DNA from: Brevibacillus_H sp049846925
Lineage (GTDB): Bacteria; Bacillota; Bacilli; Brevibacillales; Brevibacillaceae
Length of the DNA: 64,000 bases
Assembly (NCBI RefSeq): GCF_049846925.1
Contig: NZ_JBNCMT010000001.1
Location: 248,001-312,000, forward strand
Reading direction: 5' to 3'
The notes below the pieces were generated by a model. It ran no database searches and was not told the origin of the DNA. It was given only the letters and a program-made list of their open reading frames with translations. This document shows, piece by piece, positions 9,259 through 18,148 of the stretch (positions are counted from its first letter, which is position 1; the number at the start of each line of letters is the position of its first letter). The position numbers and the translations under genes are program-made.

Positions 9259-9292
9259 GGCGGACCAGGGTTTCTGAAACCCTCAGTCCACC
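9259..9292 (-). terminator. Hairpin with T run between rpsB and tsf
   Basis: On the minus strand GGTGGACT, GAGGGTTTC, AGAAACCCT and GGTCCGCC form a long stem followed by TTTTATTTTT. Attenuation between rpsB and tsf is common in Bacillota, which fits partial termination here. Confidence 0.7.
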
Positions 9293-9300
9293 CTTGTCTC

Positions 9301-10011
9301 TTACTCCGTGGTTGTCGCTACTTGCTCTCCGCCTTGGTTGCCTTCAACTAAAGCATCAGCCATTTTGCTAGTTAACAATTTAACAGCGCGGATTGCATCA
9401 TCGTTACCAGGGATAACATAATCGATTTCATCTGGGTCACAGTTAGTATCTACAATCGCTACGATTGGGATACCCAATTTGCGAGCTTCTGCAACTGCGA
9501 TACGCTCTTTACGTGGATCGATGATGAACAATGCGTCTGGAAGTTCGTGCATGTGCGCGATACCGCCGAGGAATTTTTCCAAGCGATCTTTCTCTTTGCG
9601 GAGAATGATAACTTCTTTCTTAGGAAGTACGTTGAAAGTACCGTCTTCTTCCATACGGTTCAACTCAGCAAGACGAGCTGTACGTTTTTGGATTGTGGAG
9701 AAGTTAGTCAAAGTACCACCCAACCAACGTTGGTTGATGAAGTAATGACCTGTGCGTTCTGCCTCATCTTTTACAGCTTCTTGTGCTTGTTTCTTCGTAC
9801 CAACAAACAGCATTTTACCGCCGTTAGCAGCAACTTCACGTACGAAGTTGTAAGCTTCATCAACTTTCTTTACAGTTTTCTGCAAGTCGATGATGTAGAT
9901 ACCGTTACGTTCGGTGAAAATATAGCGATCCATTTTTGGATTCCAGCGACGAGTTTGGTGACCAAAATGTACACCAGCCTCGAGAAGCTGTTTCATAGAG
10001 ATTACCGCCAT
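9301..10011 (-). CDS. rpsB: 30S ribosomal protein S2
   Basis: Structural protein of the small ribosomal subunit. The coding frame extends upstream, but GAGGAGG nine bases before the ATG at 10011 and the family start MAVISMKQLLEAGVHFGHQ fix the true start, giving 236 residues. The conserved RWNPKM, LFVGTKKQAQ, NQRWLGGTLTN and ALFIIDPRKE motifs are present. It begins the rpsB-tsf-pyrH-frr group behind its own sigma-A promoter. Confidence 0.97.
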   Translation of the reverse strand: MAVISMKQLLEAGVHFGHQTRRWNPKMDRYIFTERNGIYIIDLQKTVKKVDEAYNFVREVAANGGKMLFVGTKKQAQEAVKDEAERTGHYFINQRWLGGTLTNFSTIQKRTARLAELNRMEEDGTFNVLPKKEVIILRKEKDRLEKFLGGIAHMHELPDALFIIDPRKERIAVAEARKLGIPIVAIVDTNCDPDEIDYVIPGNDDAIRAVKLLTSKMADALVEGNQGGEQVATTTE

Positions 10012-10139
10012 ATTAACACACCTCCTCTGTTTTGGTTTTTTTGTGTCAACCTCCGCCCTCCGCATTTTCCGAAGCAAAACTACGTACTGTAGCACCCTTG
10101 CCGGAATTGGAGAAGCGTGTGTATTCAACACCGTAGAAA

Positions 10140-10168
10140 ACTATATCACATGGATAAATCAATTGCAA
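10140..10168 (-). promoter_or_regulatory. Sigma-A promoter of rpsB
   Basis: Minus-strand -35 TTGCAA (10168-10163), 17-base spacer, -10 TATAGT (10145-10140). Transcription would start near 10133, giving a leader of about 120 nt before the rpsB ATG. The leader contains short inverted segments and could host S2 autoregulation, but I cannot assign a known S2-leader fold by eye. Confidence 0.75.
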
Positions 10169-10181
10169 GAAATCTGAGCAG

Positions 10182-10209
10182 AAAAAAAGCCTCCTACTTT
10201 GGTGGAGGC
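10182..10209 (-). terminator. Terminator of the fla/che operon, overlapping the last stop codon
   Basis: The minus strand reads GCCTCC, ACCAAAGTA, GGAGGC, then TTTTTTT. The TAG stop of the MltG-like gene lies inside the loop and right arm. This classic terminator closes the long flagellar operon just before the rpsB promoter. Confidence 0.85.
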
Positions 10210-10805
10210 GTTGTGATTATTCGAATGATCTCATCAACACTTGTACCCGTTGGAATCTTGTAGGTACCAACCCGAATTCGATTCAGCTTTTGTTTCTCCT
10301 TTAATTGAGTCACAAAGTTGTTGTTCTCAGGTAGGAGACCTGCATCAACAAGCATACGTGCAACATTTTTCGCTGTGGAATTGTACGGAATCGTGATGGT
10401 CACAATTTTCACAGGAGCTGTTGGCTGTGTTGGCGTACTTGGTGTATTGGCTGCAGGTGGCGTGGACGTCTCTGGTTGATCCGTTCCCGTGGGAGGAACA
10501 GGTGCATTGGGTGACGTAGCGTTTGCAGGTGGAACCTGTGTCGTAGGAGGCGTAACCTGCTGCGGTGGTGTCGTATCTTGTGGGCTTGTCGGCGCTTTTG
10601 GTGACTCTGACTCAGGTTTTTTATCTTTTACAAGTTCATCATATTGTTTCTTTGGCACTAATACGTAGTTTTGTGACTTCGCGTAAGCTTCCAGTTGCTC
10701 CTGTGTTGGTTTTCCCTCTGGGGCAGCAGATGGAAATATCGTCAGGAAACTGGCAGAAAATAAAAGCCCTAACCCGAATCCAATCAGCAGATTACGACTT
10801 ATCAT
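10194..10805 (-). CDS. Membrane-anchored protein with an isolated MltG-type LysM-like domain
   Basis: The 203-residue protein has an N-terminal membrane helix (about 6-26), a short charged segment, and a Pro/Thr-rich linker (about 64-130). The C-terminal segment (about 131-200; VTITIPYNSTAKNVARML, FVTQLKEK, VGTYKIPTGTSVDEIIRII) matches the LysM-like part of endolytic transglycosylase MltG. The catalytic YceG domain is missing, so it is unlikely to cut glycan. It may bind peptidoglycan or a partner on the outer face of the membrane. It overlaps swrB by 14 bases and is the last gene of the fla/che operon, which suggests a link to motility or the cell wall. Confidence 0.8.
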   Translation of the reverse strand: MISRNLLIGFGLGLLFSASFLTIFPSAAPEGKPTQEQLEAYAKSQNYVLVPKKQYDELVKDKKPESESPKAPTSPQDTTPPQQVTPPTTQVPPANATSPNAPVPPTGTDQPETSTPPAANTPSTPTQPTAPVKIVTITIPYNSTAKNVARMLVDAGLLPENNNFVTQLKEKQKLNRIRVGTYKIPTGTSVDEIIRIITTPPPK

Positions 10806-11328
10806 CGGACGACCCTCTCTTTGCTGGTGAGGCGAGAGAGAGAATTAAATCGATTTCACCACGCCCTGCCCCTAACTTTTTCGCAATTTCATCTGGATGC
10901 AATCCTTCTTGCTTTAAATCGAACACTCTTTTATATCGCTCTCGCAGAGAGAAAGAATCTTCTTCTTGTTCTTGATCTTGCACTACCTCTTCTGCGATCT
11001 CTTCAACCGTTGCCTTTGGAACAGCTTGAAGGGTGGCAGTCGTCGCTTTCAACTGGTTCAGTTCCGCCTCCACTTGATGGAGACGTTGATGAAGCTGGTT
11101 TACCTCTCGAGTATGTTCTTGCTTGTTCTGTTGGATTTGCTGAATAGTCTGGTCGTTTTCCTTTTGAACTTGTAAAACGAACCGTTGCAATGTCTTTTCC
11201 ATTTCTGAACGATCTAGTGCATTATGTATAACTGGTTGTTTGTCTACAGTCTCTTTCTTCCTCAAAAAAAATGCAGAGATCACAATTAGTGCCCCTGCTC
11301 CAAATAAAAGGAACAATGGTTGATCCAT
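10792..11328 (-). CDS. swrB: SwrB/YlxL-like protein (DUF6115)
   Basis: In B. subtilis SwrB helps activate flagellar export and sits right after sigD. Here a single membrane helix (about 6-22) is followed by a long Gln/Glu-rich coiled coil (about 45-110). The C-terminal helix-turn-helix-like tail is RYKRVFDLKQEGLHPDEIAK, then GAGRGEIDLILSLA. The ATG at 11328, eight bases after AAAGG, is preferred over the GTG three codons upstream. The name rests on position plus architecture, so the functional transfer is moderate. Confidence 0.75.
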   Translation of the reverse strand: MDQPLFLLFGAGALIVISAFFLRKKETVDKQPVIHNALDRSEMEKTLQRFVLQVQKENDQTIQQIQQNKQEHTREVNQLHQRLHQVEAELNQLKATTATLQAVPKATVEEIAEEVVQDQEQEEDSFSLRERYKRVFDLKQEGLHPDEIAKKLGAGRGEIDLILSLASPAKRGSSDDKS

Positions 11329-11408
11329 TCGTTTCACCTTTGTTTCTGTGTCCTTAAAATTTGATGAGAGCTAACGAGAAAACGAAGATGTGGCGTTCAC
11401 TTAGAAAA

Positions 11409-11741
11409 TTACAACGAGATATCAATAAAATGGCCTCGCAGTGGATCCGTCATATGCTTCTGTTCTTTCGATTTGTTTTCTTTCGCAGCGACTCCTTTTT
11501 TTACCGAGTCTGTCTGTTTCTTTTTACGCTTCTCATCTTCATCCTGTTTTTCTTTAATTTGTCCATGTGTCGTTTCATTTATGTTGGTGGTTCGCTGACG
11601 ATTCTTCTGATCGAGATGATTCCTGTCATTAACCTGTGCTTGCTGTTCATTGGCGTGACGCTGTTGCTGCTGTTCTTGAAATCGGCTGATTTCCTGGGTA
11701 CGAGGAAGTGCCACCTGCAATTCAACGGCCTTGAGACTCAT
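11409..11741 (-). CDS. Small, very hydrophilic protein of the fla/che operon
   Basis: The 110-residue protein has no membrane segment. It starts MSLKAVELQVALPRTQEISR and continues with Gln-rich and Lys/Glu/Asp-rich stretches, probably disordered or coiled. An AAGGAG site lies nine bases upstream, and it fits neatly between fapA and swrB in the same direction. I recognise the conserved N-terminus as a type found beside swrB in relatives, but know no function. A plus-strand open frame over the same bases lacks any context. Confidence 0.7.
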   Translation of the reverse strand: MSLKAVELQVALPRTQEISRFQEQQQQRHANEQQAQVNDRNHLDQKNRQRTTNINETTHGQIKEKQDEDEKRKKKQTDSVKKGVAAKENKSKEQKHMTDPLRGHFIDISL

Positions 11742-11754
11742 ACCTCATCACTCC

Positions 11755-13161
11755 TTATCTCAACAGTTGTGAGGTTGTGATTTCGCCTTGAACAACAAGG
11801 AATCGAGTGCGTGGAAACTCCTGTTTGATGAAACGTATAAGTTTACCGAAGACAAGTTTTATTCCTGGATACATAACATTGTATACGTCAACAACGGCAT
11901 GCGCCTCATGATCCAATTGTATTTCCAATTCTTTTTTTTGTGCTTCCAATTTCTTGATTTCTTTCTCAAGCATGATCTTGGTGTTCGTCATTTTGATCTG
12001 CAACATCTTTTTATCAGGTGATAGTTCTACACCAGTATGCAGAAGATGATCGATTACTCCAAGGCCTTGATCCGTCTTTTTCAAATTGTCATACGAGTTG
12101 GTTAATTCTTTAATGACCGTTTGCAGTTCATTGCGCAATTCCGGTTTCACACCAACTTCGAGTACTGTAGGTGTAGCGCTGGAATTTCCGATCACACGAG
12201 CGACGATCTTTTCTCCTGCTTGAATGGAACCACCGATAATAATTCCTTTTGGCCCATTACAGAGTACATTTTGACCTGCTCGAATATTCGAAAACATAAT
12301 GCTTTGAGAGACAATGACATCGTTGCTTGCTCTCACATTTCCGTTTTGAATGTAGGAGGTTTTCACGTCTACTCCAGCAATTACATGTCCTTTATCCTGA
12401 GCTGCAATGCCACTCTTGATCTCAACGGAACCGCCTGCTTCCAACTCTGCACCCTCTACACTGCCAAGAATGCGAATGTCACCTGATGCCTTGATTCGAA
12501 AACCAGTTGGAACATTACCTCGAATAACAACCGTTCCCACGAAATCAATATTACCCACGCTAAAATCGACGTCTCCCTTTACTTCATAAACAGGGAAGAC
12601 GTTAATTTTTTCTGAGTTGTCAACGGAAATTTGGCCATCAATTGCCGCATACAAAAGCATTTTATCCTGGCTCAATAAAACATTTTTACCCGTTTTGATG
12701 TTTGTATCTTTACCGGGTACGGCTGCAACCGGAAGTCCGTGTACATTGGTACCGTCTTCCCCTCTTCCCGCAGGAATTTTCTTTGCAACCAATTGACCTC
12801 TCGTAACATTGGCGATGTCAACAACGTTGTAATAATCTACACGTCCGTCTTCCAACTCTTTTGGCTTGATCCCATCATGATGAGTAGGACTGAAAATATG
12901 CTCTACTCTGGCTGGTTCACCTGGAATGGGAGCTTTACCTTCTGCTATACGTATCGGAGTACCAGCAAACTTCTTAGGTGCTTCACAGACCTCAAAGATC
13001 AGATTCTCATTAACTCCAAATACAATTGCGTTCTTCGCAAGATAATCCTTGATTTCTGCATACGTAAATGGTCCTTCAGCAAATTCCGGATTAATTACAA
13101 GATCTGCTGATAGTTTGTCCTGGGAAATCTTCAGCTCGAAACGTTCTGCATGTTCACTCAT
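11755..13161 (-). CDS. fapA: FapA family protein (DUF342)
   Basis: The 468-residue polymer-forming-like protein has an N-terminal domain (about 1-90) and a Gly-rich middle carrying GRGEDGTNVHG. A right-handed beta-helix repeat region (about 185-330; GDVDFSVGNIDFVGTVVIRG and similar turns) is followed by a coiled coil (about 340-410). FapA proteins are named for a flagellar-assembly association. Their exact role is unclear. It lies 38 bp after sigD with a CAGGAGGTG site. B. subtilis has no gene at this point of the operon. Confidence 0.88.
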   Translation of the reverse strand: MSEHAERFELKISQDKLSADLVINPEFAEGPFTYAEIKDYLAKNAIVFGVNENLIFEVCEAPKKFAGTPIRIAEGKAPIPGEPARVEHIFSPTHHDGIKPKELEDGRVDYYNVVDIANVTRGQLVAKKIPAGRGEDGTNVHGLPVAAVPGKDTNIKTGKNVLLSQDKMLLYAAIDGQISVDNSEKINVFPVYEVKGDVDFSVGNIDFVGTVVIRGNVPTGFRIKASGDIRILGSVEGAELEAGGSVEIKSGIAAQDKGHVIAGVDVKTSYIQNGNVRASNDVIVSQSIMFSNIRAGQNVLCNGPKGIIIGGSIQAGEKIVARVIGNSSATPTVLEVGVKPELRNELQTVIKELTNSYDNLKKTDQGLGVIDHLLHTGVELSPDKKMLQIKMTNTKIMLEKEIKKLEAQKKELEIQLDHEAHAVVDVYNVMYPGIKLVFGKLIRFIKQEFPRTRFLVVQGEITTSQLLR

Positions 13162-13199
13162 GGTTGTTTGTCACCTCCTGTTACATATGATCGTTCTGC

Positions 13200-13988
13200 T
13201 TACAACAATTGGCTTTTCCAACGACTTAATGCCGAACGAAGACGAAGTACTGCTTTGGAGTGAAGCTGCGAAATACGGGATGGAGATAAATTCATAACTT
13301 CGGCAATTTCCGAAAGTGTAAGCTCTTCGAAATAAAATAGGGAAACAACCAAACGCTCTTTTTCAGGGAGCTTGTCTACCGCAACAGAAAGCACTTCTTT
13401 CATATTGGCTGACTCAGCTACTTGATCAGGCCGTGGTGTAATTTCATCCACGATATATGAATGGCGTGCGGTTTTTTGTTCATCTTCATCACCAACAGCT
13501 TCATCTATAGAAATCATCGAGGCAAGAGAGGTATCATAAATCGTCTGTTGGAGATCTTTCTCCGAGATCCCCAGATACTCACTAACCTCTTGATCCGTCG
13601 GGATACGCAGTAGGCGTTGTTCCAATATGGTATATGCCTCTTCTATTTTTTTTGCTCTGTCGCGCACCGTGCGAGGAATCCAGTCACTTTCTCTGAGTCC
13701 GTCTATCATGGCACCACGGATTCTCCACATGGCGTACGTTTCAAACTGTAAGCCACGTGTATGATCAAACTTGGACAAAGCATCAAGCAATCCGAAACGG
13801 CCAAAGCTGACTAGATCATCACGATCAACATTACCTGGCAGACCAATGGCCAAACGATTTGCAACTTTGTTTACAAGAGGAAGGAACTGTTCAACAAGTT
13901 CAAGTTCAGCATCCTTGTTGCCTTCTTCTTTCCAAGAGATCCATTTATCGAATTCCTTCGCTTTGTCGCGATTATTTAATCGAGCCAT
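13200..13988 (-). CDS. sigD: FliA/WhiG-family sigma factor, sigma-D
   Basis: Alternative sigma factor for late flagellar genes (flagellin, motor, chemoreceptors). Region 2 contains LPGNVDRDDLVSFGRFGLLDAL and FETYAMWRIRGAMIDGLRE. Region 3 follows, and region 4 has LSEIAEVMNLSPSRISQLHSKA. It has 262 residues, against 254 in B. subtilis. It lies near the end of the fla/che operon, so distance from the promoter may limit its expression as in Bacillus. It would be held by FlgM, which is not in this window. Confidence 0.96.
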   Translation of the reverse strand: MARLNNRDKAKEFDKWISWKEEGNKDAELELVEQFLPLVNKVANRLAIGLPGNVDRDDLVSFGRFGLLDALSKFDHTRGLQFETYAMWRIRGAMIDGLRESDWIPRTVRDRAKKIEEAYTILEQRLLRIPTDQEVSEYLGISEKDLQQTIYDTSLASMISIDEAVGDEDEQKTARHSYIVDEITPRPDQVAESANMKEVLSVAVDKLPEKERLVVSLFYFEELTLSEIAEVMNLSPSRISQLHSKAVLRLRSALSRWKSQLL

Positions 13989-14005
13989 GAATCAACCACC
14001 AGCCT

Positions 14006-14443
14006 TTATTCATCAGTTAACCGTCTTATTACGTCGGCGATTTCTAGAGGATTATTTTCAGGATTTTGAGTAGATGTTGTAGGTTCAATTCGCTTCGGAA
14101 CAAGTGGCGTAAATTCGTTAGACGGTTCATGATCTGAATCCGATTCCACTTCAGCTTGAGTGGTGCGGTCCTCATCAGAGAGATTCTCAGGAGTAACCAA
14201 ATCAATTTGGCTGCCCGCTTGTGTATTGGCAGTGGTAGAGCCTGTTTCAACCGTAGTTGAAGGTTGAGGCTTTATCAAACCAACAATCAAGCGAACTGGA
14301 AACATAGCAATAAAAAAGAGAAGAAAAGCGTAGACGGCACGCTCGACAGAAACGAGTAGTACATTACCTGAAAGTGCCATTACAAGCGATATAAAAGCTG
14401 CGATAAATCCTATCCATAGGTTGATTTTTATAGTTCCAATCAT
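14006..14443 (-). CDS. Membrane protein with acidic cytoplasmic tail between cheD and sigD
   Basis: Two or three hydrophobic helices (about 5-65) are followed by an acidic, Thr/Ser/Glu-rich tail (about 70-145). The start follows cheD by three bases with an AAGGAAG site, so it is translationally linked to the chemotaxis genes. No family is recognised. It has no counterpart in the B. subtilis operon, where cheD is followed directly by sigD. Confidence 0.75.
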   Translation of the reverse strand: MIGTIKINLWIGFIAAFISLVMALSGNVLLVSVERAVYAFLLFFIAMFPVRLIVGLIKPQPSTTVETGSTTANTQAGSQIDLVTPENLSDEDRTTQAEVESDSDHEPSNEFTPLVPKRIEPTTSTQNPENNPLEIADVIRRLTDE

Positions 14444-14446
14444 CGG

Positions 14447-14932
14447 TTAAACTTCCTTAACCCCTTGATTTACTGTTCGGATTTGCAGCATACCTGTTAC
14501 GGAGTCCATCTCTATGGTACGTCCACAATTTCCCCCAGTATCTTCTACTACTATGCGAATGCGAGCTTGGCTTAAAGCGACCTTGCACGCTTCGACATTT
14601 CTCGGCCCTATTCTCATCGTATCATTTCCCGATAAGAAAGAAAACATTTGGGCCCCACCTGCTATTTTTGCAATCATGTTTCGTGTAGAAGCCCCAAGTC
14701 GTTCCATTTCCTTGATCAATTGTGGGATAGCCGTATCTGCGTATTTTGCAATGTTTAATTCACTGCCCTTAGCGAGGGACGAATCCGGCAGCATGACGTG
14801 GGCCATTCCTGCTACCTTCTTTGTTTCATCGTATAAAACTACTCCAACACAAGAGCCGAGTCCGGTTGTCCGCAAACGGTCAGGCAGTTTGGCAACTCCC
14901 AGATCGGCCATGCCTATTTTAAAAATTTCCAT
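14447..14932 (-). CDS. cheD: Chemoreceptor glutamine deamidase CheD
   Basis: Deamidates receptor glutamines and partners CheC in adaptation. The catalytic Cys and His are visible in GLGSCVGVVLYD and VAGMAHVMLPDS. A conserved Thr lies in the central strand, and the KIAGGAQMFSF motif follows. Its 161 residues match the family. It overlaps the end of cheC by 14 bases, fitting CheC-CheD co-production. Confidence 0.95.
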   Translation of the reverse strand: MEIFKIGMADLGVAKLPDRLRTTGLGSCVGVVLYDETKKVAGMAHVMLPDSSLAKGSELNIAKYADTAIPQLIKEMERLGASTRNMIAKIAGGAQMFSFLSGNDTMRIGPRNVEACKVALSQARIRIVVEDTGGNCGRTIEMDSVTGMLQIRTVNQGVKEV

Positions 14933-15551
14933 CGAGAGGAACCCCTAATGCAGAAAATAAAGTTTTGAATGATTCAGGATCTGGTATGAGAAAGAAGTGC
15001 CCCTCAACTTCTTCATTTCCCTCAAAGAACGCTGTATCAATAGTTAAAGCAAAGTCTCCTGCACGGCCTAGTTCAATCAGTCCGTAACTTAACACAGCAC
15101 CAGCCATATCAATTGCAAGTGCAGGTACAGATGGCTGCATGTTCAGTCTGGTGAAATCAGCAAGTGATGAAAGGTAGGAACCCGCCAAAATATTCCCGAT
15201 TTCCTGCAAAGCAGATAATTCCATCTCAGAGAAAAAGTCGTCATCTTCTGCTTTTTCAATCCCCATTAATTGGGAAAGGAGATTTCTTGCAGAATTAAAG
15301 TTCACAATGAAGAACATGTTGCCCGGCGCATCGCCTTCCACCCGGAGGAAAATGGTAACAACCACTTCCTCCGCCCCTCCAACAAAATCTGCTATTTCAT
15401 CAAAAGGAATAATTTTTACTTGTGGAACTTTCATATCTACTTCTTTTTGAATCAATTTGGAAAGTGCAGTAGCAGCGTGGCCCGCTCCGATATTTCCAAC
15501 TTCTCGTAGTACATCTAATTGGAAAGCACCAAATTTTACGAAATCAGACAT
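14919..15551 (-). CDS. cheC: CheY-P phosphatase CheC
   Basis: The CheC-type phosphatase has two helix motifs: LDVLREVGNIGAGHAATALS near the start and ELSALQEIGNILAGSYLSSLA in the middle. The Glu and Asn residues that hydrolyse CheY-P are present in both. The ATG at 15551 follows a GAGGGT site and lies four bases after the cheW stop. A longer TTG reading overlapping cheW is unlikely. The size is 210 residues. Confidence 0.94.
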   Translation of the reverse strand: MSDFVKFGAFQLDVLREVGNIGAGHAATALSKLIQKEVDMKVPQVKIIPFDEIADFVGGAEEVVVTIFLRVEGDAPGNMFFIVNFNSARNLLSQLMGIEKAEDDDFFSEMELSALQEIGNILAGSYLSSLADFTRLNMQPSVPALAIDMAGAVLSYGLIELGRAGDFALTIDTAFFEGNEEVEGHFFLIPDPESFKTLFSALGVPLDGNF

Positions 15552-15555
15552 GTCA

Positions 15556-16032
15556 TTAACCCTCAATTGCGTCAAGCTGTTTAATTTCTTCGGTGTTGAG
15601 CACTTTATCGAGATTGAGCAAAATGAGCAGACGTTTTTCCAGTTTGGCTACTCCACGTAGATATGCTGCTTCCACACCGCCTACCACTTCAGGAGCTGGC
15701 TCGATCGCATTCACCGGAATATCAATAACATCGTTGGCAGCATCGACAATCAAACCAACCTCAAGCTCACCAACAACCACGATAATCACACGCGTTGTCT
15801 CCGAGTAAACCGCTTCCTCCAGACCGAATCGACTGCGCAGGTCAACAATCGGTGTAACTACACCTCGAAGGTTGATTACACCTTTCACAAATTTTGGTGC
15901 ACGCGGCACACGAGTAATGTGTTCCAATTTTTCAATTGATTTGACTTGATTTACTTCGACTCCGTATTCTTCATCCTTTAAGCGGAAGACGATAACTTTA
16001 CTTTCTCCGATGATTTCTTTGTGATCCATCAT
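15556..16032 (-). CDS. cheW: Chemotaxis coupling protein CheW
   Basis: The 158-residue SH3-like coupling protein links chemoreceptors to CheA. Diagnostic segments are EYGVEVNQVKSIEKLEHITR, VPRAPKFVKGVINLRGVVTP and VDLRSRFG. It lies 13 bp after cheA with a GGGAGGG site. It has two consecutive ATG codons, either of which could serve. Confidence 0.95.
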   Translation of the reverse strand: MMDHKEIIGESKVIVFRLKDEEYGVEVNQVKSIEKLEHITRVPRAPKFVKGVINLRGVVTPIVDLRSRFGLEEAVYSETTRVIIVVVGELEVGLIVDAANDVIDIPVNAIEPAPEVVGGVEAAYLRGVAKLEKRLLILLNLDKVLNTEEIKQLDAIEG

Positions 16033-16045
16033 TCTCGTTCCCTCC

Positions 16046-18130
16046 CTATTTAATCAGCGCATTGCAGTCAATAATAAGCGCAACTTGTCCATCACCCAAA
16101 ATCGTTGCTCCGGAAATTGCGAACACATTAACCAGATACTTACCAAGCGATTTGAGTACAATCTCCTGTTGTCCGATGAAGGAATCAACAATCAGTCCAG
16201 CCATTTTTTCGCCTTTGCGAACGATAACAACTGCTACCTCATCATCTTTTTCAACACCGTTATCTGGAATATTGAAGATGTCTTTTAACGATACTAATGG
16301 AACCACTTTGCCACGGAAATCGATTACTTTCTGACGGTGTGCCATCATAATTTCATCCTGACGGAAGACCGCAGTTTCAATAATTGAGCTAAGCGGTACG
16401 GCATATTTCTCGTTTTCTATTTGCACCAGCATCGCTGAAATAATGGATAAGGTTAAAGGAAGTTGGATCAAGAAGGTCGTGCCCTTGCCTAAACTGGAAT
16501 CGACACTTACAGAGCCTCCAAGGGATTCAATCTTCGTCTTCACAACATCTAGTCCAACACCACGACCTGAAATATCCGATACCACATCGGCTGTACTCAA
16601 GCCGGAAGCGAACAGCAGTTCATAGATCTGCTTGTCCGTCATGCTATCTGCATTCAGAGGGTTGACAATGCCTCGATCAATGGCTTTTTTCAATACTTTA
16701 TCTTTATTAATTCCTTTTCCATCGTCTTTCACTTCGATGAAGACGTGGTTTCCACTGTGGTAAGCCTTTAATTGAACAGAACCTTCTTCCGGCTTTCCAG
16801 CCATTCTGCGTTCCGTTGGAGACTCAACACCATGGTCGATGGAATTACGCAGCAAGTGAACGAGTGGATCACCGATTTCATCAATAACTGTGCGATCTAA
16901 CTCAGTCTCTGCACCGAAAATTTCAAGGTTAACTTTTTTGTTCAATTCCTTTGCCAAATCACGTACCATGCGTGGGAATCGATTAAATACTTGCTCAACA
17001 GGTACCATGCGCATCGTGAGAATGATATTCTGCAAATCTCCGCTGATACGACTCATATGCTCAACTGTTTCTTGTAAATCGCTCTTGCCTGACTCTCGAG
17101 CCAATTGCTCCAATCGACCGCGATCGATGACAAGCTCACTGAACAGGTTCATCAAAATATCAAGGCGCTCGATGTCAACACGAATGGTTTTCCCGGTAGA
17201 AACTTTCTTATTATTATTCGCTGCCACTGCAGCAGCGTCTGCCTGTTTCTTCTCAGGTGTAGCTACAGCAGTTGCGGCAATTTCCTGCTTTGCTGTGTTT
17301 TCTGCTTTGAGTTCATCTTGCATCTCAATTTTCTCAATGATGACCTCTTTAATTTCAGATACATTCTCAACAGTTTTACGAATCTCTTCAAGAGGTTTCT
17401 CTGTAACAAAAACAATCTCAAACTCTAGATCAAAGCGCTCATTCTCAATTTCTTCTACAGAAGGTTTTGACTTGATCACTTCGCCCAACGATTCAAGATT
17501 ATCAAACACCATATAGGCCCGAGCAGCTTTCAGAAGGCAATCGTCACGCAGGATAACCTTGATCCAGAAAATGTTTTGCCCAGCATCTTTGGACTGCTTC
17601 ATTACGGTAATCGCAAACTCATCGAGGTTGTAGTGACTGTAGTCGTTTTGACCTCCATCGAATGCATGATCTTCTTCAGGTGCTACTGCAGTTGAAGTGC
17701 CAGGCTGCTCGCTAGAAACTACAGCTGGAGCAGCTTTCACTGCTTGTAAATCGCCTGCAACAATAGAGCGAAGTTTACTTACTGGTCCGGAAACATCAGC
17801 AGAACCATCGCCTCCATCAATAATGTTGTAAACCATACCTTCAATCAAATCGACACTCTGGAAGATAACATCCATGATATCGCTGTTAATTTTTAGCTTG
17901 TTGTTACGGATCAAATCAAGAACATTCTCCGATTCATGTGTAAGGCTGGCCATATCCTCGAAACCCATGGTTGCTGCCATCCCTTTCAAGGTGTGAGCAG
18001 AGCGGAAAATTTCATTCACAATTTGAGTGCTGTCCGGATCACTTTCAAGAAGTAACAGGTTCGCGTTAATTGCTTGTAAATGCTCCTTCGATTCTTCAAT
18101 AAACATGTCTAAGTATTGATTCATGTCCAT
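16046..18130 (-). CDS. cheA: Chemotaxis histidine kinase CheA
   Basis: The 694-residue kinase passes phosphate to CheY and CheB. The phosphorylated His46 lies in the P1 motif FRSAHTLKGMAATMGF. A P2 domain and a linker rich in Ala/Glu follow, then the P3 dimer helices (LVIDRGRLEQLA). The P4 ATPase shows N box HLLRNSIDHG and G boxes VKDDGKGI and SGRGVGLDVVK. The CheW-like P5 domain is at the C-terminus. The ATG at 18130 lies seven bases after GGAGGTGG; an upstream in-frame ATG is less likely. Confidence 0.96.
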   Translation of the reverse strand: MDMNQYLDMFIEESKEHLQAINANLLLLESDPDSTQIVNEIFRSAHTLKGMAATMGFEDMASLTHESENVLDLIRNNKLKINSDIMDVIFQSVDLIEGMVYNIIDGGDGSADVSGPVSKLRSIVAGDLQAVKAAPAVVSSEQPGTSTAVAPEEDHAFDGGQNDYSHYNLDEFAITVMKQSKDAGQNIFWIKVILRDDCLLKAARAYMVFDNLESLGEVIKSKPSVEEIENERFDLEFEIVFVTEKPLEEIRKTVENVSEIKEVIIEKIEMQDELKAENTAKQEIAATAVATPEKKQADAAAVAANNNKKVSTGKTIRVDIERLDILMNLFSELVIDRGRLEQLARESGKSDLQETVEHMSRISGDLQNIILTMRMVPVEQVFNRFPRMVRDLAKELNKKVNLEIFGAETELDRTVIDEIGDPLVHLLRNSIDHGVESPTERRMAGKPEEGSVQLKAYHSGNHVFIEVKDDGKGINKDKVLKKAIDRGIVNPLNADSMTDKQIYELLFASGLSTADVVSDISGRGVGLDVVKTKIESLGGSVSVDSSLGKGTTFLIQLPLTLSIISAMLVQIENEKYAVPLSSIIETAVFRQDEIMMAHRQKVIDFRGKVVPLVSLKDIFNIPDNGVEKDDEVAVVIVRKGEKMAGLIVDSFIGQQEIVLKSLGKYLVNVFAISGATILGDGQVALIIDCNALIK

Positions 18131-18148
18131 TTTTGATCCACCTCCCAA

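Noticed and set aside
9547..10092. 181-residue open frame on the plus strand, rich in Phe and Cys
   Set aside because: It is antisense to rpsB, and its composition is that expected from the reverse of a highly expressed gene.
11361..11780. 139-residue hydrophobic plus-strand frame opposite the small charged gene
   Set aside because: It is the complement of a Gln/Lys/Glu-rich coding region, which always looks hydrophobic in reverse; the minus-strand gene has the ribosome site and operon context.
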